64,000 nucleotides of DNA from the NCBI GenBank assembly GCA_003550325.1, contig QKWP01000420.1, positions 1-64,000 of the forward strand, in the 5' to 3' direction. Made by a program: the position numbers and the translations under genes. Positions within the stretch are counted from its first letter, which is position 1; the number at the start of each line of letters is the position of its first letter. Below, in pieces: positions 10,976 through 22,644 of this stretch. The notes under the pieces are model-generated. The model searched no databases. It was not told the DNA's origin and worked only from the letters and a program-made list of their open reading frames with translations. The stretch comes from Gigaspora rosea. Lineage: Eukaryota > Glomeromycota > Glomeromycetes > Diversisporales > Gigasporaceae.

Positions 10976-11250
10976 TCACACCAAAATCTTTTTCGCCTCT
11001 TTGATAAATTGGCCGGTATGATCGGAACCGCTGCCAGCGAAGCCGATAAGTTTCGTCAAGTTTACGGTATGGTCCTTTACGCTTTCTGGTAAGTATTCTA
11101 AACCCTTACCAATGTCGGTATTAGCAATATTTAATTCCCTTAGTTTAAGTAAGTTTTTCAAAGGTTTTAAACTGCCAGTAAAGCGATTATAAATACCCTG
11201 TTTAATCCTTTCTTGTTCATCATTGCCAATATATAAATCATCGAATATTC
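10976..11250 (-). pseudogene. Leucine-rich-repeat protein fragment
   Basis: On the minus strand an open stretch without a start codon at its 5' edge encodes IYNRFTGSLKPLKNLLKLRE, then [20 protein letters not shown]. The [25 protein letters not shown] pattern is a leucine-rich repeat of the kind common in large fungal signalling or kinase-associated families. The final ~30 residues do not continue the repeat and are probably out of frame. It is bounded upstream by an AATATTCATT palindrome and a stop. Only about 90 codons remain, so it is a gene fragment rather than a functional gene. Confidence 0.6.
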
Positions 11251-11738
11251 ATTCATTATTTTCAATGAATATTCGAATATAATAAGATTGAACAAATGAA
11301 TATTCGAATAGATATTTTTTGATCGGATCAGACCTCTACTGCATAAATATTCCAATAATTATTTATTTAATAATTTATCGCGATTTCAATCACTTGAATG
11401 ATGCAATTGATTGATTGTAAAGCGATGATCATGATGATTATCACTCAAGCAATCAAAGTCTCCAGAATTTTGATCGTAAGGAGTTTAGAATTCTGTTGCT
11501 ATTAATATAAAAAAATACAAGTACTTTTTAAAATTTTATCACCGGACATGTGAATTTTTAATTCAGAATTTTAAAACAGAAATTTGGATCATTTATTTTC
11601 GAAGTAAGTTAATTTTGAAACCTTCCAACAAACAAATTAGATGATACGTTTGTTTTTGTAATGATACTTGATACAGGCCCGCGGGTAAGTTAATGGATAC
11701 CCTTGGCTCACATGAGCCGGGTCAAAGCATTCAGTTTA

Positions 11739-12431
11739 NNNNNNNNNNNNNNNNNNNNNNNNNNNNNNNNNNNNNNNNNNNNNNNNNNNNNNNNNNNNNN
11801 NNNNNNNNNNNNNNNNNNNNNNNNNNNNNNNNNNNNNNNNNNNNNNNNNNNNNNNNNNNNNNNNNNNNNNNNNNNNNNNNNNNNNNNNNNNNNNNNNNNN
11901 NNNNNNNNNNNNNNNNNNNNNNNNNNNNNNNNNNNNNNNNNNNNNNNNNNNNNNNNNNNNNNNNNNNNNNNNNNNNNNNNNNNNNNNNNNNNNNNNNNNN
12001 NNNNNNNNNNNNNNNNNNNNNNNNNNNNNNNNNNNNNNNNNNNNNNNNNNNNNNNNNNNNNNNNNNNNNNNNNNNNNNNNNNNNNNNNNNNNNNNNNNNN
12101 NNNNNNNNNNNNNNNNNNNNNNNNNNNNNNNNNNNNNNNNNNNNNNNNNNNNNNNNNNNNNNNNNNNNNNNNNNNNNNNNNNNNNNNNNNNNNNNNNNNN
12201 NNNNNNNNNNNNNNNNNNNNNNNNNNNNNNNNNNNNNNNNNNNNNNNNNNNNNNNNNNNNNNNNNNNNNNNNNNNNNNNNNNNNNNNNNNNNNNNNNNNN
12301 NNNNNNNNNNNNNNNNNNNNNNNNNNNNNNNNNNNNNNNNNNNNNNNNNNNNNNNNNNNNNNNNNNNNNNNNNNNNNNNNNNNNNNNNNNNNNNNNNNNN
12401 NNNNNNNNNNNNNNNNNNNNNNNNNNNNNNN
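11739..12431. other. Assembly gap (693 N)
   Basis: Unknown sequence. The left flank contains ATACCCTTGGCTCACATGAG and the right flank starts at once with a 21-bp tandem array, so the gap probably hides more repeat copies. Open frames running through N are artefacts. Confidence 0.99.
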
Positions 12432-12535
12432 AAAAAAACAAACTGTTCTCTAAAAAAAACAAACTGTTCTCTAAAAAAAACAAACTGTTCTCTAAAAAAA
12501 ACAAACTGTTCTCTAAAAAAAACAAACTGTTCTCT
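12432..12535. repeat. 21-bp tandem array, five copies at gap edge
   Basis: Five near-identical copies of AAAAAAAACAAACTGTTCTC plus T, the first truncated by the gap. The high identity suggests a recently expanded or still variable array whose true length lies in the N run. Confidence 0.95.
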
Positions 12536-12659
12536 AAAAAACAAAAAAATGAAAAAAGTTTTTAAAAAATTCATATATTCATTTAATTTGTAATGTATTA
12601 TAAATTATAAAAATATATATTACAAAATAAAAAAAAAACTTAAAAAAAAAACTCAACCT

Positions 12660-12915
12660 GCTTTGGATAATTTTTATCCAATTTTTGCATTTTTCTAATT
12701 TTGCTATTTTTTGAATTTTGCATTTATTCCCAGATTTTTCATTAGCACATTTCAAATATAAGATTTATAAAAATTACCTCTATTAGCATTTTTTAAATAT
12801 ACCTTTTTTGCCATTTAGCTGTTTTCAAAAATAACCTTTTGTTTAATACTTACTTTTCAAATATAATCTTTTTTAAAAAACGGGCCTCTATTAGCAATTT
12901 TTCAAATATGACCTC
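12660..12915. repeat. Degenerate tandem repeat, ~30-40-bp unit
   Basis: Repeated CTCTATTAGCATTTTTCAAA and TATAACCT-like words in four to six decayed copies. No open frame. Confidence 0.5.
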
Positions 12916-13090
12916 ACATAGATTGTTTGGGGTCCTGGCCAATTCTGTGATTTAACTACCAAAATAATCCACTCAATAAGAGAATTCTAACAAGCTCAAA
13001 ATCATTAAAATCCAATTACAGAATTCTAAGATCAGAATAAATTTGTATTATTATAAATAGGTTATTCTTATTTGATAAGGGAATAGAAAT

Positions 13091-13680
13091 TTGTTGCTTT
13101 CGCGATATGTCGCACCCCTGATTCTGACCAATTAAATCGCACGATTTTTTATACAAAAAATTTTAAGTTTTAAAAATTAAAAATTTTACTGTAAAATGTA
13201 AAAATAAATAAGCGATATCAAAGTATAGAACAACTTTTTCTAAATCATAAAGATAGATTATCTTAGTAAAAAATAACGTTTTATAAGAAAAATCAAAAAT
13301 TTCAATCGTTAGCACATATAAAACTTTTTTTTACTAATATAATCTATATTTATATTTAAATATTACATGTAAAATTTTACGCTAAACAAGTTTTTTTAAG
13401 TTAAAATAGTAGATTGTTTTAGTAAAAAAAAAGTTTTATATGTACTAACTTTGGAAATTTTTGATTTTTTATAAACCATTTTTTTTACTAAGACAACCTA
13501 TCTTTATGATTTAGAAAAAGTTGTTTAGAATAAAATTTTACATTATATGATGTACTATCTTAAATATATTTTACACTTTATTAAGTAAAATTTTAAATTT
13601 TTAAAAAATAAAATTTTTTGTCTATAAAATCATGCGATTTGATTGGTCGAAGCAGGGTGGACATGTTGCGGGTGCGACAA
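13091..13680. mobile_element. 590-bp inverted-repeat element nested in family P
   Basis: The ends TTGTTGCTTTCGCGATATGT and the reverse complement of the right end, TTGTCGCACCCGCAACATGT, align with small gaps. Pairing continues through TGACCAATTAAATCGC and almost to the centre near 13390, giving arms of nearly 290 bases. CG-rich ends contrast with the AT-rich body. Target duplication is not clear. Confidence 0.75.
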
Positions 13681-13765
13681 ATTTATTTTTCCATTTAATA
13701 AATTATAGAAATTTTATAGTAACACAAATATATTCCAATCACAGGATCCTGTAATTAGATTTTTA

Positions 13766-14062
13766 CTATATTTGAAAATAAGCTACTCCGAAAATAAGTT
13801 ACCCCCTGATTTTTTTCAAAAATCTCAAAAAATGTATTAGCAGTTGCTACATACAAAACTTTTTTTACTAAGTAAATTTCAAAAGTTTAATTAAGTAAAG
13901 TTGTTCAGTGCATCATAGTAAAAATTTGGTATTATTTGGACAACTTTTTATTAGTATGTTTTTTAATTTTTCAAAAATGCATATATGTTGAAAATAAGTT
14001 ATCTACGTTTTTTTATATAATTTTTGGCCCAAAAAAGGTAGCTTATTTTCAGGAATATACGG
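13766..14062. mobile_element. mariner-type MITE nested in family P (TA duplication)
   Basis: It is flanked by TA at 13764-13765 and 14063-14064. The ends CTATATTTGAAAATAAGCTA and, reverse-complemented, CCGTATATTCCTGAAAATAA form an imperfect inverted repeat. Removing it and one TA restores the family P sequence TTAGATTTTTATAATTTTGG as seen in the copy near 16445. A truncated relative starts at about 60463. Confidence 0.75.
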
Positions 14063-14284
14063 TATAATTTTGGGCTTGCTAAAATCTTTTCATTGAAAGG
14101 ATCATTTTGGTAGTTAAATCATCAAATTTGGTTTAGTAAATCAAAAATTATTAATTATTAAATATTATTTAAATTAATAATTTTGGTCAAAATAATTTTG
14201 CAACTTTGGCAGGAATTATGAAATTTTGGCAGAAATTACACCTGATAACCTACCTACTCATCTAGAAATTAGCTAATTTTTGGA

Positions 14285-14655
14285 AGCTCTTTAACACAAA
14301 GCCTTTAGAAACTCGTCCAAAAGATCAATTATATTAGAAATCCTAAATATATTAAAAAAAATAGAAGAAAACATCAATAGCTTTAGAAAAAAGCAGGCAG
14401 AGCCTGCTTCTCATTCCTAAGATTAGCTATAAGCATCTTAAAGAAAAATGAAAAGATTCTGTTCTCTCCAAAGCAAATAGATTATTTATTAATAAATAAT
14501 AAATTAAATCAGAGACAGAAAGTAACATTACAAATTATTTTAAAATCTTCTCAAAACTTAACATAAAAGAAGTGACAAAATTTAGATAAATTTAGCAAAA
14601 AAGTATTCAAAACATTAGAAAAATTCAAAAAAAAAATTAGATAGCAAAATAGATA
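14285..14655. other. Spacer between two family P ends
   Basis: This stretch lies between inverted family P termini (GGAAGCTCT at 14280 and GAGCTTTCAGAAATTAG at 14659). It is A-rich with scattered Lys-rich open stretches in one frame, and could be an old LINE-derived piece. No domain recognised. Confidence 0.3.
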
Positions 14656-14889
14656 AGTGAGCTTTCAGAAATTAGCGTAAGTAGGTAGGTTAGCTAAAGT
14701 ATCAGGTGTAATTCTAGCCAAAATTTTATAATTCCAGCCAAAATTGCAAATTATTTTGACCAAAATTATTGATTTATTAATTGATGATTCACTAGTCATG
14801 TGAAGAATGATCATAGTGAAATATGATACAAATCAAATATAAAATTATATGAACTCAAAGGCAGTATGCGCTAGAGTTAGAACCAAGAT

Positions 14890-15425
14890 GATTTTTTCAA
14901 TCCGGATATAACTAGAATTAAAAAAAATAAATTCAGATTAATTTTATTTAAATTCGGATATAAATATATTTGAATTTATTCAGATATAAATCTAAATCTG
15001 GATACAAATTTAAATCCAGATACAAATCTAAATCCGGATACTAATCTAAATTCAGATATAAATCTATATCCGGATATAAATCTATATACAGTTAAATAGC
15101 AATGATGTAACTTCATTCATTGGAATTTCAGTTATATTTTGTACCAAACACAATCTATCTAATTTATTAGAGATTGTACCTGATACAAAATATAATTGAA
15201 ACCCAATGCATGTTTTCTTTTGATAGTACACATATCCAGATTATATATTATATCCGGATTATATCTTGTATTCGATATAATGTGGTATCCGGATTGTATA
15301 TTGTATCTGGTTATATATTATATCCGGATTGTATTATATACGGATATAGTTGGTTCAAAAAATTGAATCCAGATTTGTTTAAAAACCAGATTAATCCGAA
15401 TATAAATATAAATCCGGATTCATCT
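14890..15425. repeat. ATCCGGAT-type tandem repeats around a hairpin core
   Basis: The left half (14890-15095) has about ten copies of an 18-bp unit like AATCCGGATACAAATCTA. The right half (15230-15425) has inverted relatives such as TATATCCGGATTATA. Between them, at 15118-15209, is a hairpin related to the MITE at 531-668, with ATTGGAATTTCA and TGAAACCCAAT at its ends. The 99-residue open frame across the right half is repeat-derived. Confidence 0.7.
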
Positions 15426-15439
15426 ACTACCTCTAGAAT

Positions 15440-15794
15440 GCACCCATCTAAAAATTTTTTCTTATTAAATTAACAGTACATATCTACTAATTGAAAGTTG
15501 TAAAGCTCATTAAGACACATCTAACAGTGGTTAGATCATTCAAATTGGCCTAGTAGATAATGAGATATTGTCAAAAAACGATTGGCTGACTATTTAAAAT
15601 CTCTATATAAACAAACATTGTTTACATAAAAATTTTACATAGTTGGCCAATCATTTTTTGATAATATCTTGGCGTCCACTAGGCCAATTTGGATGATCTA
15701 ACTACTATCAAATGCATCCCGATGAGCTCTACAACTTTCAATTAATAAACATATACTGTTAACTTAGAAAAAAAAATTTTTTTAGATAAGTGCA
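15440..15794. mobile_element. Palindromic element, ~150-bp arms
   Basis: The outer TGCACCCATCTAAAAA pairs with the reverse complement of TTTTTTTAGATAAGTGCA. Further in, TTAACAGTACATATCTACTA, GAAAGTTGTAAAGCTCAT and AATTGGCC all have inverted partners (for example ATGAGCTCTACAACTTTC). The loop is near 15610. It is related in layout, though not closely in sequence, to the foldback at 9552-10130. Confidence 0.75.
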
Positions 15795-15839
15795 CGCCAT
15801 CTTTGGTTTATTTGATTTTTATATATTTTACTATAATAT

Positions 15840-16670
15840 TTTTCATATGACTAGCAGATTATTAATTAATAATATTTAATAATTAATAACTTTTGATTTA
15901 CTAAACCAAATTTGATAATTTAACTACTAAAATGATTCTTTCAATGAAAGGATTCTAGCAAGTTCAAAATTATAAAAATCTAAATAGGATCTTGTAATTG
16001 GAATAAATTTATGTTACTATAAAAGTTCTATAATTTATTAAATAAATATAATTCATTTATAGTAATACAAATTTATTCTGATTTTAAAATTCTGTGATTG
16101 GATTTTAACAATTTTGAGCTTGTTAGAATCCTCTCATTGAGTGGATTATTTGGTAGTTAAATCATCAAAATTGAGCTAGTATATCAAAAGTTATTAACAA
16201 TTAAAAATTAATTTTTAATTGTTAATAACTTCTGTCTACTAAGCCAATTTTGATGATCTAACTACCAAAATGATCCTCTTGATGAGAGGATTTTAGCAAG
16301 CCTAAAATCGTTATAATCTAATCACAGAATCCTAAAATCAGAATAAATTTGTATTACTATAAATGGATTATAATTATTTAATAAATTATAGAACTTTTAT
16401 AATAACACAAATTTATTCTAATCACAGGATTCTGCAATTAGATTTTTATAATTTTGGGCTTACTAGAATCCTCTCATTGAGAGAATTATTTTGGTAGCTA
16501 AATCATTAAATTTGGTTCAGTAGATCAAAAGTTATTTACTATTAAATATTATATTTAACTTTTTAATAATTGCAAAATCTGATTGGTTAATTGGAGTATC
16601 AGGTATGGATAGATAGGGGTAGGCACATAGTAAACAAAAATCAGCTGATTTTTGGAAGCTCCCTAAAAGG
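15840..16670. repeat. Two adjacent family P palindromes
   Basis: The first unit spans about 15870-16200 with its loop near 16035; the second spans about 16225-16545 with its loop near 16385. Each arm is about 150-160 bases with the P landmarks (ACTACCAAAATGATCCTCT, AGGATTCTAGCAAG, AATAAATTTGTATTACTATA and their complements). Past 16560 the sequence runs to GTATCAGG, TCAGCTGATTTTTGGAAGCT, the family's outer end. Confidence 0.8.
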
Positions 16671-17433
16671 GCATAATGTAAGAAAAGAAAGCAAGTCTAA
16701 GTAGCTATCTTTAGTAGACTCTTTTAAAAAAGAAAAAAAACTAAGGCTTAAAATTGGTTTTCATAACATCAATAATCTAAAAAATAATAATCAAAAGTTT
16801 AAATTTTTGATTGATTATGCATAGAAAAACAATATTGATATTTTTGATATCATTAAAACTAATCTTTCAAAAAAGAAAGGTTTTTTTCTATTAGCAAAGA
16901 AAGAAAATTACAAAACAATCTAAGCAAGCACTAACAAAAATAAAAAAAAGGATCTAAAGTAGTGTGATTAATCAACAAAAAATAGTTTACACATCTAGGT
17001 AAAACTAAAAAGTGCTCAGAATATTTGCTATATACATAGTTTTTCTTTAAACAACTAAAAATACTAGTAATTATGCTTTATATCCCTCCAAACAACAAGC
17101 AGCAAGAAAGAAAAATCTAGCAAAAACTATTAGAAATTTATATATTGCTCCCCAAATTCAAAAATCATTATAATAAAAAATTTCAATGCAGTTATTGACT
17201 TGAAACTGAACAAAATAAACCCAGAAATCTACAACTTCTACTTATTTTCACAAATATAAATAATGCATAAACCAGAAACTGCTCGGAAGAGCAGGCATTT
17301 ACATAATTAAGCAAAAGATATTGTAGGAATAAACCAATATTGGATTACAAGTTACCTGGCTAATAGACTCATTGCTACAAAGATTATTTAGATAAGTACA
17401 TATATAAAAAACTAGGAAATGCATAGCATTGTG

Positions 17434-17658
17434 TGTCCGGAGCCTATAATTATCATGTTATAAAAACATGTATTTGTTTTTGTTACACTAAAGTACAAAT
17501 TTAGATACGCGTGCGGACAAACATGAATTTTCAAAGTTATGTTTTTGATATTATAGCTTAAAAAAATCAAAAATGTAACTATTGATGCATCAAAAATATA
17601 ACTTTTGTATCACTATACATAAACCTTTAAAGTCCTCTGCTCTGCTACGCTCTGGACA
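17434..17658. mobile_element. Short element inside the LINE (TGTCCGGAGC ends)
   Basis: TGTCCGGAGC at the left and GCTCTGGACA at the right form a 10-bp imperfect inverted repeat bracketing 225 bases that do not fit the LINE reading frame. The interior has an ATCAAAAATGTAAC / ATCAAAAATATAAC pair and an ACGCGTGCGG word. LINE-like coding resumes just after. No clear target duplication, so boundaries are provisional. Confidence 0.45.
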
Positions 17659-19558
17659 ATAATTATAGTCTTATACAAACAACTTTTTCACTCAACTATC
17701 TAATAGCAAATATCTCTATAGCAACAATTAAGAAAAACTAGTTTAAAAAAACTATTTTTCTAGCTAAAAAAGCAACTAAAACAAACTGGAACAATTATCA
17801 TAGTAATCTTAATAAAATGCTACTTTCTAACCTGACAATTAAAAAAGTATTTTTAGATCATGAAACAATAAACTTATACTTAATAAGTGACTTGGATCTA
17901 ATATAAAAAATTATAGAAAGCAAGATTCTGGAAGCAGCAAGAAAAAATATTTCTAAAAAAATATCTTTAGTACAAGACAGAATAAGAATTAAATCCTGGA
18001 ACTAAATATATATGTACTAAAAGAATGGTATTTTGATATTAAAGAATAAAGGATGGTTTTGAACAAGAAAAATATAGCAAAAATAGAGCAAAGGAAATCC
18101 AAAGAAATTGCAACCAAAATAAAAAAAAGATATAAGATATTGGAAAATCAATAGAGCAAAATAATTAGGAGCTTGCTGAATAGACCAGTTAAGAAAATCT
18201 TAATTAACAAATTTATAGAAAAGTAGATCTTAACAATGAGCTCATCACTGATTTAGATGAAGTTAAAGAAAAAGTAAATGCACATTTTAAAAACCAATTT
18301 CAGAAAAGAAATACTTAATTAGTACAGTTGTCTGACAAGTGAAAAGCAATTTATAATCTGAAACAAGATATAGAGAAGTTATAGTATAGAGAAGTAGACA
18401 AGAAAATCTCAGAAGATAAGTAATATAAAGCACTTTTTAAAATAAAGGAAAATTTAGCATTGGGTATATCTAGTATAATATATATAATAATTAAAGTTGC
18501 AAACTATACAATTTAAAAAATTTTTAAAAGCTTTGCAAATAGTTACATCAAGAAAGGTTTAATTCTATCAGTGTAGAAGTTTTTGTAGCTGTATACAATT
18601 CTAAAAAATACTGAATAGAACTATAATTTTAATAATATTTATCTAATTTCTTTAATTAAATCATTCAGAAAATGCTTAACCAAGGTTATAACAAAGAGAT
18701 TGAACAATATCATAGTAGAAAAAAATATTTTAAAAGTACCAAATTTCATGGGTTTGCAAGAAAGCTCTACAGAAAACCAATTTGCATGCTAAGGAGTTTA
18801 AGAAGAAATTATGGATACTATTTTAGAGCATGTGCAAAGTCTTCAATTCTGTTTTGTTTGAGATGTTTAATCTTGCTCTTGATTGGATTCAGCTTTCACC
18901 CAAGGTATGTAGCTTTATTATAAGTTTATTCAAAAACAGATCTTTAAAGATGATTACAGAGTTTAGAACTTCTGAGGCTTTTATAAAAGAAGATAGAATA
19001 GAACAAATAGAGTTAAACTTATTTTTAATCTGAAGGATATTCTATGACCCTTTGCTAGAGTGCATCCAGAAAAATAAAAAATTAGGGTACAAGATGTATA
19101 CAAAAGTTTCTCTATATGTTAAATCAAATAGCTTTTATAAACTAGAACACCAATAAGCAACTTTGGTCTTTGCAAATGATACAATTTGGATAGAGAGAGT
19201 AAAAAACAGCTCAAAGAGATCATAAAGATAGCAAAAAAATTTTTTAATATTAATATCATTCAAATCAATACAAAGCAATTTAGCTTTTAGTATTCAATAG
19301 TTCTAAGACAAATTAGAAAAAGTGTTAGTACAAGAGGAAAAAAATTTTATAACTAGTAATTTCAGAATTTGGATAAGTAATAATAATAAAGAGGTCCTAA
19401 TTAAAGCAAGAGCAAAGGCAATAGTACAGGGTACAATCCAATATTTAAAGGCAAAAGCAATGATATTAAGTCAAATAGTATATAAAAATAATAGCTACAT
19501 TGTTCTGAAATTAAATTATATTTTACAAGTTTCTAAAATATTTGAATGATATACAACT

Positions 19559-20078
19559 AGAGATTAGACCCGGTATAAAATTTAATTCCGGGTTACCCGT
19601 CCGTTTATTAAACTCTTACCCGGGTAACGACCCGGTTAATCTCAAATGATCCGGTTGACCCGGTTAACCTGTTTACCCCGTTTATGATTATATAAGAATT
19701 AACTCTTCACGTGGTTATAAACATTTAAACCAGAATTGGTATAAGCAAATATAGAGACACGAAGTAACGATCATCCAAACCAGAGAACTATATTTTCTAA
19801 AAAAAAAAAAATAATAATAATAAATTTTCAACTTTCGACTGACTACTTTGTAGCAGAAACTACCGGTATGCCTCATTGCTAACCCTTAAAGTATTATTAT
19901 GGAGATTAATAAGTGGTATATTAGAATAATTTGCGAAACATAAATTTCTTATGATATCCGTCCACGATTCTCACGTGATATATATTTCTATCCGGGTTAT
20001 CCGGTTGGCATATCTATGACCCGGTTAAGGGATGCTTATACGGGTTACCTGAGTAAGCCTTATCCGGGCTTAATCTCT
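19559..20078. mobile_element. Mutator-like MITE in the LINE (9-bp duplication)
   Basis: The ends AGAGATTAGACCCGG and CCGGGCTTAATCTCT are inverted. The flanks share ATATACAAC at 19549-19557 and 20079-20087, a 9-bp duplication typical of Mutator-like elements. Many ACCCGG/CCGGGT words lie near both ends. Removing the insert and one duplication brings the LINE frame back together (Y-T-T-T-S-P-K). No transposase is encoded. Confidence 0.8.
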
Positions 20079-21679
20079 ATATACAACAACCTCTCCTAAA
20101 GCTTGCAAAAAACAAGCCAAATTGGGCTGCCACAGCAAACAACAATGTAATATTATACAGAAGTCTAGAAGATTGTAATTTGTTAGCAAATAAGTTGGCA
20201 ACCAGGCAAATTCTTGGTCTAGTAAACTTTCTTAATAAAACAGATCCAATAAAACAGGTGAGACTTTAAGCAGACTTGAACAGAAAAAGAATTGTTGATG
20301 ATAATTGGTTTCCTGTGGATTTGCCAAAACTCAAGTATATATGGAAATATAATTTGATATGTCTAACTTTATTTAAAGCCAAATCACTATAGGTAAAGAT
20401 TAGTAATATGGTACCAGAATGGGTAGAGATATTAATACAACTGCTTTTAACCAAATTTTTAATGAATCGTTTAGAGTTAGAATAGCAAGCACACTAATGA
20501 GTTCCAACTTATTTTATTTAAAGCAACTCATTAACTCAAAAGGGTATTACTTATTAATATGGGCTGAAACAAGTTTAAATTAGGCATCAAGACAAGAAAA
20601 AGAAAGCCTAAATGGTTTAAATTGTTTAAAAAAATGGTAGTAAAAAATGCTAATACAAGATCAATCAAGCCAAACTAGTAAATTCAGAATTCCGATAAAC
20701 TCTTGCTTAATTTAGTACTTCCAATGGTATCAAATAACAAAAGAAAAAAGAAATGGATACTGTTCAATAAAAATGAAATTTTCAAAGTAAGAGATAAAAA
20801 AAACAATATTAATATTATACAGGTTGAATACTAGAGATCAAATATTGGTTCAATACAAAGAAAAACATTAATAAAAAAGTGCTCAAGCTATAGTCTTAAT
20901 AGCTTCTTAAAAGAAAAAACCTGCATCTCTTGTAGCAAATTCATTAATGATTGGCAAATAATTACAAGTTTAATCAGAAAAATAGAAAGTGCTCAAATAA
21001 GATTGAACCTTAACCTTTTATTAGAAAAACAGAAATTAGAAAGTAACTTTCACTCAGAAAGTGAACAAGAACTTCTAAAATTAAACAAAATTGAAAGTGT
21101 AAAAATAGAATTAATTTTGCAATCCAAACTAGCTTGGTTCTTAAAGACATACTGCTAGAAGCTCTTAGTAAAAACAAAATCTATTATCAAAGTAGATTGT
21201 ACTACTACACTAATAGGTTTCTGTAGTCAGAAGCCAAAAAAAGTATCAAACTAGTAGCTATAAGTGCTGCAATTGTGCAAGTAAACATAAAAGAAGATTT
21301 GGTACTAGAAGAAATTTAGCATTTACTATAATTTGGTTATTATCGACCAAAGCTAAATTGCTAGCAATATGGATGACAATATTAATTTCTCTAGTCAAAT
21401 TAGAAATTGTTATAAAGCAGACAGTATAGTAGCAATTGTTAGTATAGAAAACATTAGGAATCTTACTATACCAACATAGTGGCTTAAACAAAAAAACGTA
21501 GATTTGCTTGGTTTAATCAAAAAGGCACTAGTAATAAAAAAAATTAAAATTGAGTTAGTAAAGATTAAAAGGCATAGTAATATTAAATAGAATAATAGAA
21601 CAAATGTTTTAGCTAAAAGAATAATTAGTTTAGATTCAAAAGACCTTTTTTGTAAGACTAACTCTTTAATTAGGTCATA

Positions 21680-22032
21680 GTACGGTACCAGACAGTAAAA
21701 AGCATCCACTTGTTATTAGTAAATCTTTAAATTGTTATAACTTTTTTAAAAAAATTAAATCAAAAACCCTTTGACAAATTGATAGATTTTTAGATAAACT
21801 ATATTTCTGTCAGAGGAATTTTTTTTATTTTTAATTTTAAGGAAGTTATAAGCCATTAAAGTTTATATTGGGTTTCAAAAATTGGCGTTTAATATAAAAA
21901 AAAAGAAAACATATATAGGTTTTTAGCCAATCAAAATCAATTGCACAAAAATTAGGCAATCAGAATTGATTATATAAGCACCCAAAATTGGCGCCTATAT
22001 GTATAGATTGGATGTCTTTTACTGTCCCGTAC
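21680..22032. mobile_element. mariner-type MITE in the LINE (TA duplication)
   Basis: The ends are GTACGGTACCAGACAGTAAA and, reverse-complemented, GTACGGGACAGTAAAAGACA. TA lies on each side (21678-21679, 22033-22034). The 353-bp body contains ATTGGCG copies in both orientations and is AT-rich. It separates the RNase H tail of the LINE from its final coding block. Confidence 0.75.
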
Positions 22033-22644
22033 TATATATACTAAAATAATCAATTGGTAGGCTCTTTGGCAAAAAATTTTCTCAAATTTTTAATAGAAAC
22101 TAAGATTAAAATAGATTGAAAGAAAACAAGTTCGATTTGTGAACTGAAAAATGAAGAAACAAATATAAAAATTGAATAGTCATTCTTTTGGCAAAAGTTC
22201 TAGCACCAAAGTAAAGTTCAATGCAATTCTTTTTATACAAACCAAAAATATAGTATATTTTTTAAAGCACTACAGAATGATCTTCTAGTTCTAGCTAACC
22301 TTAAATATAATAAACCAGAAATTTACAAAAATGATTTTTGCAGGCTATATAAAAATAGAAAAATACAAAAATACCTTGCATACTATAGAGGTCTTAAAAA
22401 TAGATAGTTGTTAATCAAATATTTGGTAGCAGCTACAGATTGGCATTCATTAAGAACCAAGAGTTGAACATATTATCTCTAGATCACTTCAAAGAAATCC
22501 TATTTGGTATATTTAGAGAAGAAAGACTTAGACCAAGAAAAAAGGTCTAAAAGAGCTATTATAGTTAGAAGATAACTAGTTTGCAGCTTACAAAATTTCA
22601 ATCTTACAAAGTCCAAAACTTACTAGGTACTAAAGAGTATATCA

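Larger units (their letters stand above)
12935..14280. mobile_element. Palindromic family P, copy disrupted by two insertions
   Basis: The left arm (12935-13085) carries TTTAACTACCAAAATAATCC, then AATTCTAACAAGCTCAAAA, then CAGAATAAATTTGTATTA. The right arm resumes at about 13685 (ATTTAATAAATTATAGAA) and 14063-14150 with the reverse complements, and continues to GCTAATTTTTGGAAGCTC at 14280. The two arms are separated by a 590-bp element (13091-13680) and a TA-flanked element (13766-14062), so P is the oldest of the three. Other copies: 14660-14800, 15840-16200, 16210-16670, 42827-43835 and 60180-60470. Confidence 0.8.
16690..22640 (+). pseudogene. Decayed LINE: endonuclease, RT, RNase H
   Basis: A non-LTR retrotransposon relic on the plus strand with many stops and shifts. 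Blocks in order: an endonuclease start (16760-16890, FLIDYA..NNIDIFDIIKTNLS); the GDFNA-equivalent as KNFNA (17176-17190); RT fingers (18642-18790, RKCLTKVITKRLNN); the FADD-equivalent as FAND (19169-19180); an RT C-terminal block (19380-19550); a CISC motif (20922-20933); and an RNase H start as YTNRF (21206-21220) with its end as RTNVLAK (about 21597-21617). A last piece at 22190-22470 has NKPEIYKNDFC. The order endonuclease-RT-RNase H is that of I/Tad-type LINEs. Three or more younger elements interrupt it. The lost catalytic acidic residues and frequent TAG in place of likely CAG make it inactive. Ends are approximate. Confidence 0.8.

Noticed and set aside
11693..12593. Long open frames through the N gap
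   Set aside because: They consist of unknown residues plus translated 21-bp repeats.
15174..15473. 99-residue frame rich in YIVSGYILYP
   Set aside because: Translation of the ATCCGGAT repeat array and part of the hairpin.
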